Below are positions 1 to 8,133 of a DNA stretch of 64,000 nt, piece after piece. The notes under the pieces were generated by a model that was not told the DNA's origin, made no database searches, and saw only the letters and a program-made list of their open reading frames with translations. Each line of letters begins with the position of its first letter. Positions within the stretch are counted from its first letter, which is position 1. The DNA lies in the NCBI RefSeq assembly GCF_041821025.1, contig NZ_JBGUAY010000002.1, forward strand, positions 186,001 through 250,000, written 5' to 3'. The DNA comes from Egicoccus sp. AB-alg6-2. Its GTDB lineage: Bacteria > Actinomycetota > Nitriliruptoria > Nitriliruptorales > Nitriliruptoraceae. The position numbers and the translations under genes were made by a program.

Positions 1-2
1 GC

Positions 3-908
3 GTGCGCAGCGAGGTGATCCGGGTCGGCGACACCGACGTGCACGTGCTGCGGGCCGACGGCCCCGACGGGGGTGATGGGTCCGGCGGTGGCGGTACGCC
101 GCACCTGCTCGTCCACGGCCTCGGCGGCTCGGCGACCAACTGGATCGAGGTGATCGCGGGGCTGGCGAAGCACGGCCCCGTGGTCGCTCCCGACCTGCCC
201 GGCTTCGGCAACACCGAGCCGCCCAACCCCCGGGCCAGCCGGATCCCCGCCAACGTCACCTTCCTCGAGGCACTGCTGCGCCGGCTCGGCTGGGACCGTG
301 CCGTCGTCCACGGCAACTCGATGGGCGGCATGCTGGCGGTGCTGCTGACCGACCGTGCCCCCGAACGGGTCGAGCGGCTGGTGCTGGCGGCACCGGCACT
401 GCCGGCGTCACGGCGCCGCATGCACGAGATCCACCCGCTGACCGCGATGCGGTTCCTGCCGTTCCTCGTGCCCGGCGTCGGCCGGATCGCCGTGCGGGCC
501 ATGCAGTCGCGGGTCAGCCCGGAACGCGAGTGGGCCCAGACGGCGCGGTTCCTCCACGGCGACGCGGAGCGGCTCTCGCCCGAACTGCAGGCCGTCGGGC
601 TGGAGAACCTCGCGGCGGGACGCGAGGCCCCGTGGCGGCTGCCGGGCCTGGTCGGGGCGGCCGAGTCCCTGCTGTCGGCCCTGCTGCGCGGGCGCGGCCT
701 GGTCAAGGCGATCGACGACATCGTCGTGCCGACCCTGGTGGTGTGGGGCGAGGCCGACCGGCTCGTCGGCCGCGCCGTGATCGACCACCTCGCCGACCGC
801 CGGCCGGACTGGGAACTGACCTCGCTGCCGGCCGTCGGCCACGTGCCCATGGCGGAGGCGCCCGACGACTACCTCGCCGCCGTGGCCGGCTTCCTCAGCA
901 CCGACTGA
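3..908 (+). CDS. alpha/beta hydrolase
   Basis: Predicted cytoplasmic alpha/beta-hydrolase fold enzyme of 301 aa; the substrate is not predictable. The oxyanion segment HGLGG lies near residues 38-42, the nucleophile elbow is GNSMGG with Ser106, the probable acid is Asp252 in WGEADRLVG, and the catalytic His is His280 in AVGHVPMAEAPDD. The GTG at position 3 is the first possible start, so the true start may lie left of the window. It converges with a second hydrolase downstream, 60 bp away, and both carry the same GNSMGG elbow, so they may be paralogues. Family assignment is secure; the reaction is not. Confidence 0.85.
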   Translation: MRSEVIRVGDTDVHVLRADGPDGGDGSGGGGTPHLLVHGLGGSATNWIEVIAGLAKHGPVVAPDLPGFGNTEPPNPRASRIPANVTFLEALLRRLGWDRAVVHGNSMGGMLAVLLTDRAPERVERLVLAAPALPASRRRMHEIHPLTAMRFLPFLVPGVGRIAVRAMQSRVSPEREWAQTARFLHGDAERLSPELQAVGLENLAAGREAPWRLPGLVGAAESLLSALLRGRGLVKAIDDIVVPTLVVWGEADRLVGRAVIDHLADRRPDWELTSLPAVGHVPMAEAPDDYLAAVAGFLSTD

Positions 909-949
909 ACCGCCCGGGTGTCACCACGGTCGCGGCGGGCGGGGTCGTG

Positions 950-967
950 GCGGGCGGGGTCGCCCGC
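950..967. terminator. hairpin between convergent hydrolase genes
   Basis: A 7-bp perfect inverted repeat, GCGGGCG and CGCCCGC with a 4-nt loop, sits in the 60-bp gap between two convergent genes. There is no clear T-run, so its role as a bidirectional terminator is inferred from position. Confidence 0.35.
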
Positions 968-968
968 G

Positions 969-2222
969 TCAGCGCGGGGCGTCGATCCGCTCGATCCAGT
1001 CGCGCACGGCCGCCGTCGCCCGCTCGGGCAGTTCGAACTGCGGCACGTGGCCGACGTCGTCCCACACGTCCACGGTCGCGGCGGGCAGGCTGTCGGCCAC
1101 GCGGGCGGCGTAGCGGTGTCGGACGAGGCGGTCGCGGGCCCCGAACACCCAGAAACTGGGCGTGTCCATCGTGGCGAGCCGGGTCCAGAAGCAGCGACGG
1201 CCGCCGGAACGCTCGGCGCCGAGGTGGCGGGCGCAGGCCAGCAGCGCGAGGCGGTAGCCGGGGTCGCGGAGGTAGCGCATCGTGTCGTCCGCGGCGGCAC
1301 GGAAGTTGGCCGCGGGCACGCGGGACGGGTCGCAGAACAGCTCGCGGATGCCGGCCTCGACCCAGGGACGTCGGACCGGGACGGGTGCGGCACCGAACCA
1401 GTGCGGGCGCGTGAACCGCAGCAACGGTCCGAAACGCTGGTATTCGTCGAACGCCACGGCGGCGCCGAGGCCGATCACGCTGCGCACCGACTCGGGGTGG
1501 CGGAGGGCCAGTTCGACGGCGATGCGGCCGCCCATCGAGTTGCCGACGACGTGGACGTCGCGGATCCGGTTGCGGACCAGGTAGCCGTGCACCATGTCGG
1601 CCATCCACGCCATCGTGTAGCGACGGCCGGTCGGCAGCGGCTTGTCCGACTTGCCGAACCCGGGCAGGTCGAGCGCATGGACCTCGTGCCGGTCGGCGAG
1701 GCCGTCGAGCAGCGGCAGGAACGACACCTTGTTGGCCCCGAGGCCGTGCAGCAGCAGCACCGGCGGGCCGTGGCCGGCGACCAGCGACTCCAGGCGGACG
1801 CCGCGGACCGGGGTCTCGACCGTGCGCAGCAGGCGGGTCGCTTCGGGCCCGGGCGCGAACATCGTCTCGAAGCGGGCGGCGAGGTTGAGGTCGCCTTCGA
1901 TCTCGATCTGACCGGCGAGGAACGCGGCGACGCCGTCGCGGCGACCCGAGACGAGGTCGAGCCAGGTCGCGGCATCCGTGCGCAGGCGAGCGTCCGGCCC
2001 GTCGGCGGCACCGGGGGAGACCAGGATGCGGCCGCCGGCGACGTGGAAGGTGGTCGCTGCGGCAGCGTGGTCGGTGAGTTCGATGACCCACCGGGCGTCG
2101 AGGCCGCGCGCCTCCTCGGGCGAGAACCGCTCCGCGAGGTGCAGGAATGCGCCGCGCACGTCGTCGGTCGTGGACGCCCGCAGGACGAGCGGCGTGTCCT
2201 CGGGGCGCTTCGCGACCGTCAT
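969..2222 (-). CDS. SCP2-like domain fused to alpha/beta hydrolase
   Basis: Protein of 417 aa. The N-terminal ~130 residues look like a sterol-carrier (SCP2-type) lipid-binding domain. The C-terminal part is an alpha/beta hydrolase with LLLHGLGANK near 156-165 and the elbow GNSMGG with Ser229; the His is in DDVGHVPQFELP. The ATG at 2222 is chosen because AGGAGG lies about 6 nt upstream, although the frame stays open further. An SCP2-hydrolase fusion suggests a lipid or ester substrate held by the N-terminal domain; this is inference. Convergent with the preceding hydrolase. Confidence 0.8.
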   Translation of the reverse strand: MTVAKRPEDTPLVLRASTTDDVRGAFLHLAERFSPEEARGLDARWVIELTDHAAAATTFHVAGGRILVSPGAADGPDARLRTDAATWLDLVSGRRDGVAAFLAGQIEIEGDLNLAARFETMFAPGPEATRLLRTVETPVRGVRLESLVAGHGPPVLLLHGLGANKVSFLPLLDGLADRHEVHALDLPGFGKSDKPLPTGRRYTMAWMADMVHGYLVRNRIRDVHVVGNSMGGRIAVELALRHPESVRSVIGLGAAVAFDEYQRFGPLLRFTRPHWFGAAPVPVRRPWVEAGIRELFCDPSRVPAANFRAAADDTMRYLRDPGYRLALLACARHLGAERSGGRRCFWTRLATMDTPSFWVFGARDRLVRHRYAARVADSLPAATVDVWDDVGHVPQFELPERATAAVRDWIERIDAPR

Positions 2223-2289
2223 GGCTGTCCTCCTGCCGCGACAGCCTACGGGTCGTTGCAGGCCGAACGACGGTGGTTCGGCCAGTCCT

Positions 2290-3522
2290 TCAGTCCACAG
2301 ATCCGAGGTCGCAGTCGATTGCACGAAGGAATCGCAGGCCGCGGCTGCCGGGGACACGGGTCACGACGCCGGCCTGGCACAGTCGTTCGACGGCGGTGCG
2401 GGTGGACACGAGGTCGTCGGCACCCAGCCGGTCGCGCGCCTCCGCGAGGGTGAACTCCGCGCCGAGCCCGTCGAGCGGGTCCGCCCCGATGCCCGGTCGA
2501 CCGCCCGCTCGATCGAGGGACGCGCCCGCGATCCCGAGCGCGCGGGCGGAGCCGGCGAGCCCGTCCACCACCGCCTCGGCCCACCGCTCGAGCCAGATCG
2601 TGGCGTCGCGCCGGCGCAGCGTCCGCGCGACCTCCTCGTGGTAGCCGAGCGCGTCGGCAGCCAGCGCCACCTCGGCGGCGGCCAGCCCGGACGGATCGAG
2701 GCCGTTCCGGCGCAACCACAACCGCGAGGCGACCCGGGCGAGCCGGCCGTTGGCCGCGTCGAACGGGTGCAGGCGCAGCAGTTCGAGGTGGAGGATGCCC
2801 GCGGCGAGCAGCGGTGGCAGCTCGCCCGCCGGTCCCCGGAGCCAGTCGACCAGCGCCGCGAACCCCTCGGCCAGCTGGGCCGGCTCGACGGTGAAGTACA
2901 GGATGCGTCCGACGCTGGCGTCGTGGACCGCCTGCTCGCTGGTGCGCAGCCGGGCGGCCCGTTCGGGGGCGACGAGGCCGTAGGTCAGGCGCCGGTGCAG
3001 GTGGGCGAGCGCCGCCGCGGGGTCGGTCACCAGCTCGGCGGCGAGGTCGTCGGCCGCCATCGCGCTGCGGACCCCCAGCAGCTCGCGGGCCAGCAACACC
3101 TCGTCTGGCACGTCGAAGAGCCGCATCGCGTCGAACCAGCTCCCGCGCACGGCGGGATCGGCGCCGGCGCCGGCGTCGGCAGGAGCAGGGGCGGTGGCGG
3201 TGCCCGGGGCGGCGGAGTCGAGGTCGGCGCCCCCGTCGGCGTCGGCGAACTCGGCGTCGGCGAGGTCGGTGGCCAGCGTGGCGACCGTCATCAGGTCGTC
3301 GTCGGGCCACGCCTCGATCGGGGAGCCGTCCAGCCGCAGCGACGCCAGCATCGCCTCCCGACGCCGCGCCTCCGCGGCGGCCGACGCGCCGGCTGCGGAC
3401 GCGCCGTCGGCGTCGGCGTCGGTGGCGTCGGTCAGGGCACTGGCGAGGTCGTCGGCTTCGGCCTGCAGGGTGTCGAGGTAGGGGCCGACCGTGTGGCCGG
3501 CGATCACGCCGCTCAGCGCCAC
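2290..3522 (-). CDS. Fic-domain protein with altered active-site motif
   Basis: Protein of about 410 aa with a Fic core in the C-terminal half; Fic enzymes usually AMPylate protein targets. The motif is HPFDAANGRLAR near residues 252-263. The usual form is HxFx(D/E)(G/A)NGR, so the metal-binding acid position holds Ala here and activity may be altered. An Ala/Asp-rich stretch near residues 25-110 looks like a low-complexity insert, and the last ~60 residues look like a winged helix. The GTG at 3522 gives a 10-nt overlap with the upstream HAD gene, which suggests translational coupling; GTG 3507 is an alternative. No antitoxin-like partner is visible. Confidence 0.75.
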   Translation of the reverse strand: MALSGVIAGHTVGPYLDTLQAEADDLASALTDATDADADGASAAGASAAAEARRREAMLASLRLDGSPIEAWPDDDLMTVATLATDLADAEFADADGGADLDSAAPGTATAPAPADAGAGADPAVRGSWFDAMRLFDVPDEVLLARELLGVRSAMAADDLAAELVTDPAAALAHLHRRLTYGLVAPERAARLRTSEQAVHDASVGRILYFTVEPAQLAEGFAALVDWLRGPAGELPPLLAAGILHLELLRLHPFDAANGRLARVASRLWLRRNGLDPSGLAAAEVALAADALGYHEEVARTLRRRDATIWLERWAEAVVDGLAGSARALGIAGASLDRAGGRPGIGADPLDGLGAEFTLAEARDRLGADDLVSTRTAVERLCQAGVVTRVPGSRGLRFLRAIDCDLGSVD

Positions 3523-4319
3523 GGGCGCAGCAGCCTCGCCGTCGCCGCCTCGGTGCTGATGCGGCCGTGCCGGCGGCCGAGCAGATAGGTCAGCGTCGCC
3601 GCGGCGGCCGAACCACCCGCCGCGGTCGTCACCTTCACGACCTGCTTGGTCTTGCGCGAGAAGATCACGATCGGCCAGCCGCGCTGGTGCGCGACCGATT
3701 CGAGCGGCCGGTCGGGGTTGACCGCGACCGGGTGGCCGACCATCTCCATCATCGGCAGGTCGGAGGCCGAGTCGCTGTAGCTGTAACACAGGCGCAGGTC
3801 GTAGCCGCGCTCGGCGGCCAGCTTCTCGATCGCTTCGGCCTTGCCCTGGCCGTACAGGAACGGGCCGTCGAGCCGCCCGGTGTAGTGGCCGTCGACGACC
3901 TCGGAGACGGTGCCGAGACCACCCTCCATGCCCAGCGCCTCGGCGAGCGGGGCGACGAGTTCGACGGGGGAGGCGGACAGGATGTAGCAGTCGCGTCCGG
4001 CCTCGTGGTGCATGTCGATGAGGCCGCGAGACTCGGGGCGGACCTGTTCGAGGATGCGGGGGATGAACTGCTCGTTGAGCGCGATCAGTTCCGCCTGTGC
4101 CGCGCCCTCGACGGCGTGCAGGATCCGGTCGCGGACGGCCTCGGAGCGCTCGTCGGTGGCGCCGAACAGCTTGTAGGTCGCGGCGTTGAGCGCGTCGCTG
4201 AGCAGGTCGCCGGTGGGGATCAGCTTGTTGCGCCAGGCGGCGATGCCGAAGTGGAAGGCGGACGAACCGCCGATCAGGGTCCGGTCGAGATCGAAGAATG
4301 CGGCGGCAGCTTCGGCCAC
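3513..4319 (-). CDS. HAD-superfamily phosphatase (subfamily IB, SerB-like)
   Basis: Cytoplasmic HAD hydrolase of 268 aa. Motif I is FFDLDRTLIGGSS with the nucleophile Asp10 and Asp12; motif II lies in CYILSASP, and the SDSASDLPMMEMVG segment is motif IV with the Mg-binding acids. This layout is typical of HAD-IB phosphatases such as phosphoserine-phosphatase-like enzymes, but the substrate is unknown. The GTG at 4319 is chosen because GCAGGAGC lies 5-6 nt upstream. The frame is open further to 4658, but that extension looks non-coding. First gene of a two-gene unit with the Fic gene. Confidence 0.85.
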   Translation of the reverse strand: MAEAAAAFFDLDRTLIGGSSAFHFGIAAWRNKLIPTGDLLSDALNAATYKLFGATDERSEAVRDRILHAVEGAAQAELIALNEQFIPRILEQVRPESRGLIDMHHEAGRDCYILSASPVELVAPLAEALGMEGGLGTVSEVVDGHYTGRLDGPFLYGQGKAEAIEKLAAERGYDLRLCYSYSDSASDLPMMEMVGHPVAVNPDRPLESVAHQRGWPIVIFSRKTKQVVKVTTAAGGSAAAATLTYLLGRRHGRISTEAATARLLRPWR

Positions 4320-4508
4320 GGTCGCTCCTGCGGTGGGGCGGGGGACGGGTCCCGGCACAGGGTAGTACCGCGGTCCCGGCCGCTGACACGGCGAAGTCCC
4401 CAGCCCGGTGCCGTCGCGACGCTCCCTTCCCCGTGGAGCGTCACGCCGGTCCGGAACTGGGGACCTCGCGGGCACCGTACGGCCGGCGGCAGGCGACTGT
4501 CGAGCGGC

Positions 4509-4671
4509 CCGTCCACAGGCCCTGGGGACGAAGTGGGGTCCACGTGTGGATCGCCTGTGGATGGCGCCGCGGGCCGTGCGCGCGGTCGTGCCACACTTCC
4601 CGCGTCGTCGCAGGTGGGACGGGGCGGGACGGCCCGTCACCGTCCACAGCCCGTCCACACCCTGTGGAACC
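4509..4671. promoter_or_regulatory. cluster of DnaA-box-like sites
   Basis: The 464-bp gap between the divergent HAD and metallopeptidase genes holds a run of TCCACA/TGTGGA motifs. CCGTCCACA occurs at 4509-4517, 4640-4648 and 4651-4659, and TGTGGATGG (the reverse of CCATCCACA) at 4556-4564. All four fit the Streptomyces-type box (T/C)(T/C)(G/A/C)TCCACA. Weaker matches lie at 4545-4553 and 4663-4671. No dnaA or dnaN gene is adjacent, so this is more likely a DnaA-binding or titration site, or a DnaA-controlled promoter region, than oriC itself. Confidence 0.5.
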
Positions 4672-4783
4672 GCCGGTCCGGGGCGGCCCGCTCCTGCTCG
4701 TGCGAGGCTCGCACGGCTCGGGCCGGGTCGTGCGTGGTGCGCAGCCGTGTGCTATCCGGGGCCCGCAGTCCGAAGGAATTCCC

Positions 4784-5401
4784 GTGCCCGTCGAACACCG
4801 CCCGGCCGCCGCCGGCCGTCCCGAGCTGCACATCCATCGCAGCCCGAAACGGCGCCGTTCGGCCTCCGCCGCACCCGAGGGCGGACGCATCGTGGTGCGG
4901 TTGCCCGCCGGCCTCGAACAGGCGGAGGAGGAGCGCCTGATCGACGACCTGGTCGACAAGGTGACGCGCCGCCGCTCACGCGATCGGCTCGGTGGCGACG
5001 CGGCGCTCGAGGCGCGGGCCCGGCGCCTGGCGCAGCGCCACCTCGACGGGGTGGCCTTCTCCTCGGTGCGCTGGTCGGCGCGGATGGGCCGTCGCCACGG
5101 CTCCTGCACGCCCGCGACGGGCGAGATCCGCATCAGCGACCGTCTCGCGCAGGCGCCGACCTGGGTGCTCGACGCCGTGCTCGTGCATGAGCTGGCGCAC
5201 CTGCTCGCACCCGACCACGGGCCGGACTTCGCCGCGCTCGTGGCGCGCTACCCGCAGGCGGAGCGGGCCCGCGGCTGGCTCGAGGGCTTCGCCGCCGGCC
5301 AGCTCGCGTCCGCCACCCCGTCGGACGATCAGGGCGATCAGGCGGGGTCGTCGCCGGAGGGATCGTCGGACGAGCCCTCTCCGGAGTCGTCGCCCCGGTG
5401 A
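4784..5401 (+). CDS. YgjP-like (DUF45) zinc metallopeptidase
   Basis: Protein of 205 aa related to the YgjP/WLM zincin group. The metal site is VHELAHLLAPDHGPDF: His135, Glu136, His139 and a third ligand His145, followed by the GPDF signature of the family. The N-terminal half is Arg-rich and the C-terminal tail (about 175-205) is acidic and Ser/Pro-rich. The GTG at 4784 is chosen because GAAGGAA lies just upstream and the preceding open frame looks non-coding. The 3' end overlaps the convergent DUF2342 gene by 64 bp, so the last ~20 codons are read in both directions. Confidence 0.8.
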   Translation: MPVEHRPAAAGRPELHIHRSPKRRRSASAAPEGGRIVVRLPAGLEQAEEERLIDDLVDKVTRRRSRDRLGGDAALEARARRLAQRHLDGVAFSSVRWSARMGRRHGSCTPATGEIRISDRLAQAPTWVLDAVLVHELAHLLAPDHGPDFAALVARYPQAERARGWLEGFAAGQLASATPSDDQGDQAGSSPEGSSDEPSPESSPR

Positions 5402-6822
5402 CGACGGAGACGTTCCTCGGCGCTGTCCTCGACGGGAGCGTCGCCGAAGTCGCCGCCGAGCAGTTCGCTGAGGTCGTCGGGGACGTCGTGGTCGTCCGAG
5501 GTCCGGGCCAGCCAGGCCGCGGGGTCGGCGAGCTCCCTGGCGTCGGGCAGGTTCTCGGGATGGGCGAGCGCCCGGTGCAGGCCGACCGGGCCCAGCGCCG
5601 CCTCGACGGCGGTGACGAACGCGTCGCCGAGCGTCTCGTCGTCGGGCTTGAGGTCGAGACCCAGCAGGGCGGCCAGCAGCTCCTCGCCGTCGCCGCGGGT
5701 CGCCCGGCGGCGTCGCAGCACCTCCTCGACACGGCCACGTCCGGGGAGCCGGTCGCCGGCCACGCGTGCCGCCTCGTGGCGGGCCCAGGCACCGACGAGG
5801 CAGACCACGGCCTGCAGGCGTTCGAGCACCCGCAGCTGGTCCGCCGTCGGTTCCATCCGCAGGCCGGCGGCACGTTCCATGGCGGCCCGCAGCGAGTCGG
5901 GGTCGTCGGGGTCGACGCCCAGCATCAGCTCCTCGGAGACCTCCCGCATCCGCTCGGCGTCGATGGTCGTGCCCGCGGCGAAGCGCGCGACCAGGGACTG
6001 GATGTGGGCCTCGAGCCACGGAACCGCGTGGAACAGGCGGCGGTGGGCCGCCTCGGTCAGTGCCAGCACGACCGCGACCTCCATCGGGTCGAGGTCCCAG
6101 CCGTCGAACTCGGCGTGGACGTTGACGCCCAGCAGGTAGGCCTCGGCGCGTGGTGCGGTCGGGATGCCGAGGTCGTACTGGCCCAGCAGCTGCCGTGCCA
6201 GCTGACCGACCACCTGCCCGGCCTGCAGGCCCATCAGCGCGGCGCCGGCCGGACGCAGCATCGCGCCGAGGTCCATGCCGCCGAGGTTGGCGATGAAGTC
6301 GCCGAGGCCCGCCGGCAGACCCTCCATGCCCGGCAGCGCGGCCGGGCCCGCTTCGCCGAGCTCGCCCAGCTGCTCCTGCGCGAGCGAGACCATCGCGTCG
6401 GTCGAGGCACGGGCGACCGGCTCGACCATCGGGCGCAGGGCGGTCAGGGCGGCGTTGACCCACGTCTGGCGTGAGGCGACGACCAGCCGGCCGGCGTCGG
6501 GCGGGGCCGGCAGCGGGGAGTCGTCGAGCCAGTGCTCGGCCAGCTCCAGCGCCTGCCGTCCGCGGGTCTCCTCCTCGGGCGTCGGGCCGCGATCGCCGTC
6601 CGCGGCGATCTGCAGCGCGACGCGGCTGGCGAGGTTCCAGTCGACGGGTCCGGACTGGCCGAGCCCGCCGGCGAACAGCTGCGACAGCTGGGCGCCCATG
6701 GCGGCCAGGCCCTCGCTGCCGCCGATCTGTTCGAACATCGCGCTCAACTCGGGAGGCAGCGCGCCACCGAACAGGTCGTCGGGCTCCTCGTCGTCACCGG
6801 GACGGAACGGGTCGTCGCTCAC
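5338..6822 (-). CDS. DUF2342-type putative zinc-dependent metalloprotease
   Basis: Protein of 494 aa from the GTG at 6822; an upstream in-frame ATG at 6879 would add 19 residues, but AGGAC spacing favours 6822. The segment LTEAAHRRLFHAVPWL matches the conserved core of the DUF2342 'zincin-like' family (Rv3195-type, also called coenzyme F420 biosynthesis-associated); there is no plain HExxH. The N-terminus has a Gly/Leu-rich DPF-type stretch and the last 50 residues are acidic. In mycobacteria this family neighbours the S16-PDZ and UPF0182 genes that also follow here. The biochemical role is not established. Confidence 0.8.
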   Translation of the reverse strand: MSDDPFRPGDDEEPDDLFGGALPPELSAMFEQIGGSEGLAAMGAQLSQLFAGGLGQSGPVDWNLASRVALQIAADGDRGPTPEEETRGRQALELAEHWLDDSPLPAPPDAGRLVVASRQTWVNAALTALRPMVEPVARASTDAMVSLAQEQLGELGEAGPAALPGMEGLPAGLGDFIANLGGMDLGAMLRPAGAALMGLQAGQVVGQLARQLLGQYDLGIPTAPRAEAYLLGVNVHAEFDGWDLDPMEVAVVLALTEAAHRRLFHAVPWLEAHIQSLVARFAAGTTIDAERMREVSEELMLGVDPDDPDSLRAAMERAAGLRMEPTADQLRVLERLQAVVCLVGAWARHEAARVAGDRLPGRGRVEEVLRRRRATRGDGEELLAALLGLDLKPDDETLGDAFVTAVEAALGPVGLHRALAHPENLPDARELADPAAWLARTSDDHDVPDDLSELLGGDFGDAPVEDSAEERLRRHRGDDSGEGSSDDPSGDDPA

Positions 6823-6947
6823 TTCGGGTCCTGCCTCGTCGACGCTCGGATGGGCGGTTTCGGCGGAGGTGCGGTGCACCGGTCGGGACCGGACACCGGA
6901 CCGTGCCCCCTCGCTACGGTACGCGTCGAGCGGCCGAGGAGGAGACC

Positions 6948-8015
6948 GTGACCACCGTCGCGATCACGGGAGCGGGCGGCTTCGTCGGCCGGGGGCTGGT
7001 GACCGCGCTGGAGGCGCAGGCCGACGTCGAACGGGTGCTCGGGCTCGACCTCGTCGCGCCGAAGGGCGTGGACGCCGCCAAGCTGGTGTTCCGGCGGGCG
7101 GACGTGCGCGACGCCGACCTCGCCGAGGTGTTCGGTCGGGCGGACACGGTGGTCCACCTCGCCTTCCGGGTCGACCCGATGCACGACGAGCCGACGATGC
7201 GCGAGATCAACGTCGACGGCACGAAACGGGTGTTCGAGGCGGCGGCCGCGTCCGGCGTCCGGCGCATCGTCTTCGTGTCGTCGGTGGCGGCGTACGGTGC
7301 CCACGCCGACAACGACGTACCGCTGACCGAGGACAGCCCGGTCCGCGGCACCCCCGACTTCAACTACGTCCAGCACCAGGCCGAGATCGAGCGCTGGCTG
7401 CAGACCTGGGTCCCCGAGCATCCCGAGCTGCGGGTCACGGTGCTGCGCTCGGCCGTCGTGCTGGGACCCGGCGCGCAGAACTTCCTCACCCGCGTGTTCG
7501 AGTCGCCCCGGATCACGCTGGTGCGCGGGCACAAGCCACCGCTGCAGTTCGTCCACCTCGACGACGTGGTCTCGGCCCTCGTCCACGTGCTCGAGCACGA
7601 CCTCGACGGCGTCTACAACGTCACCGCCGAGGGCTGGCTGTCGATGGACGAGGTCACCGCCATCGTCGGCCGCCGCACCGCCGCGGTCCCCGAGGAGGTC
7701 GCGTTCTCCGTCACGGAGCGGATGTGGCGGCTCGGGATCGGCGACCAGCCGCCGGGGCTGGTGGCCCACTTCATGCATCCCTGGGTGGCCACGCCGGAGA
7801 AGCTGGTCGACACGGGGTGGCAGCCACAGCACAGCAACCGCGACGCCCTGGTCGCCATGGTGCGCGAGCACGGCCGTTACGTGGCCCTGGCCGGCATGCG
7901 GGCCGAGCGCCGGACGGTCCGCTCGGCGACGCTCGCCGCCATCGGCGTCCTCTCCATCGCGGCCGGCCGCGAGGTGCGACGCCGACAGCAACGCCAACGG
8001 CGCGCGGCGCGCTGA
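6948..8015 (+). CDS. NAD-dependent epimerase/dehydratase (extended SDR)
   Basis: Protein of 355 aa with a Rossmann nucleotide-binding motif GAGGFVG at residues 8-14 and the SDR landmarks VVHLAF and FVSSVAAYG. The catalytic YxxxK is replaced by YVQHQ (in DFNYVQHQAEIE), so it may not be a standard epimerase and could be an atypical or binding-only SDR. The C-terminal 40 residues hold a short hydrophobic stretch and an Arg-rich tail, which suggests membrane association. The GTG at 6948 follows a strong GAGGAGGAG ribosome site. It is divergent from the DUF2342 gene. Confidence 0.8.
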   Translation: MTTVAITGAGGFVGRGLVTALEAQADVERVLGLDLVAPKGVDAAKLVFRRADVRDADLAEVFGRADTVVHLAFRVDPMHDEPTMREINVDGTKRVFEAAAASGVRRIVFVSSVAAYGAHADNDVPLTEDSPVRGTPDFNYVQHQAEIERWLQTWVPEHPELRVTVLRSAVVLGPGAQNFLTRVFESPRITLVRGHKPPLQFVHLDDVVSALVHVLEHDLDGVYNVTAEGWLSMDEVTAIVGRRTAAVPEEVAFSVTERMWRLGIGDQPPGLVAHFMHPWVATPEKLVDTGWQPQHSNRDALVAMVREHGRYVALAGMRAERRTVRSATLAAIGVLSIAAGREVRRRQQRQRRAAR

Positions 8016-8133
8016 GCGCGCGACCACCGTCGCGGGCAGACGTCCGGGTCGTGTCGCAGTAGCGCTGCCGGCGTCCGCTCGTTGAGGTCCCCGATGCCGC
8101 GGACCGCGCGGCGCACGTCGGGAAGGCGGGTGT

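Noticed and set aside
4509-4671. Chromosomal oriC
   Set aside because: No dnaA, dnaN, gyrase or rpmH gene nearby and the boxes are few; a DnaA-binding cluster is the more careful call.
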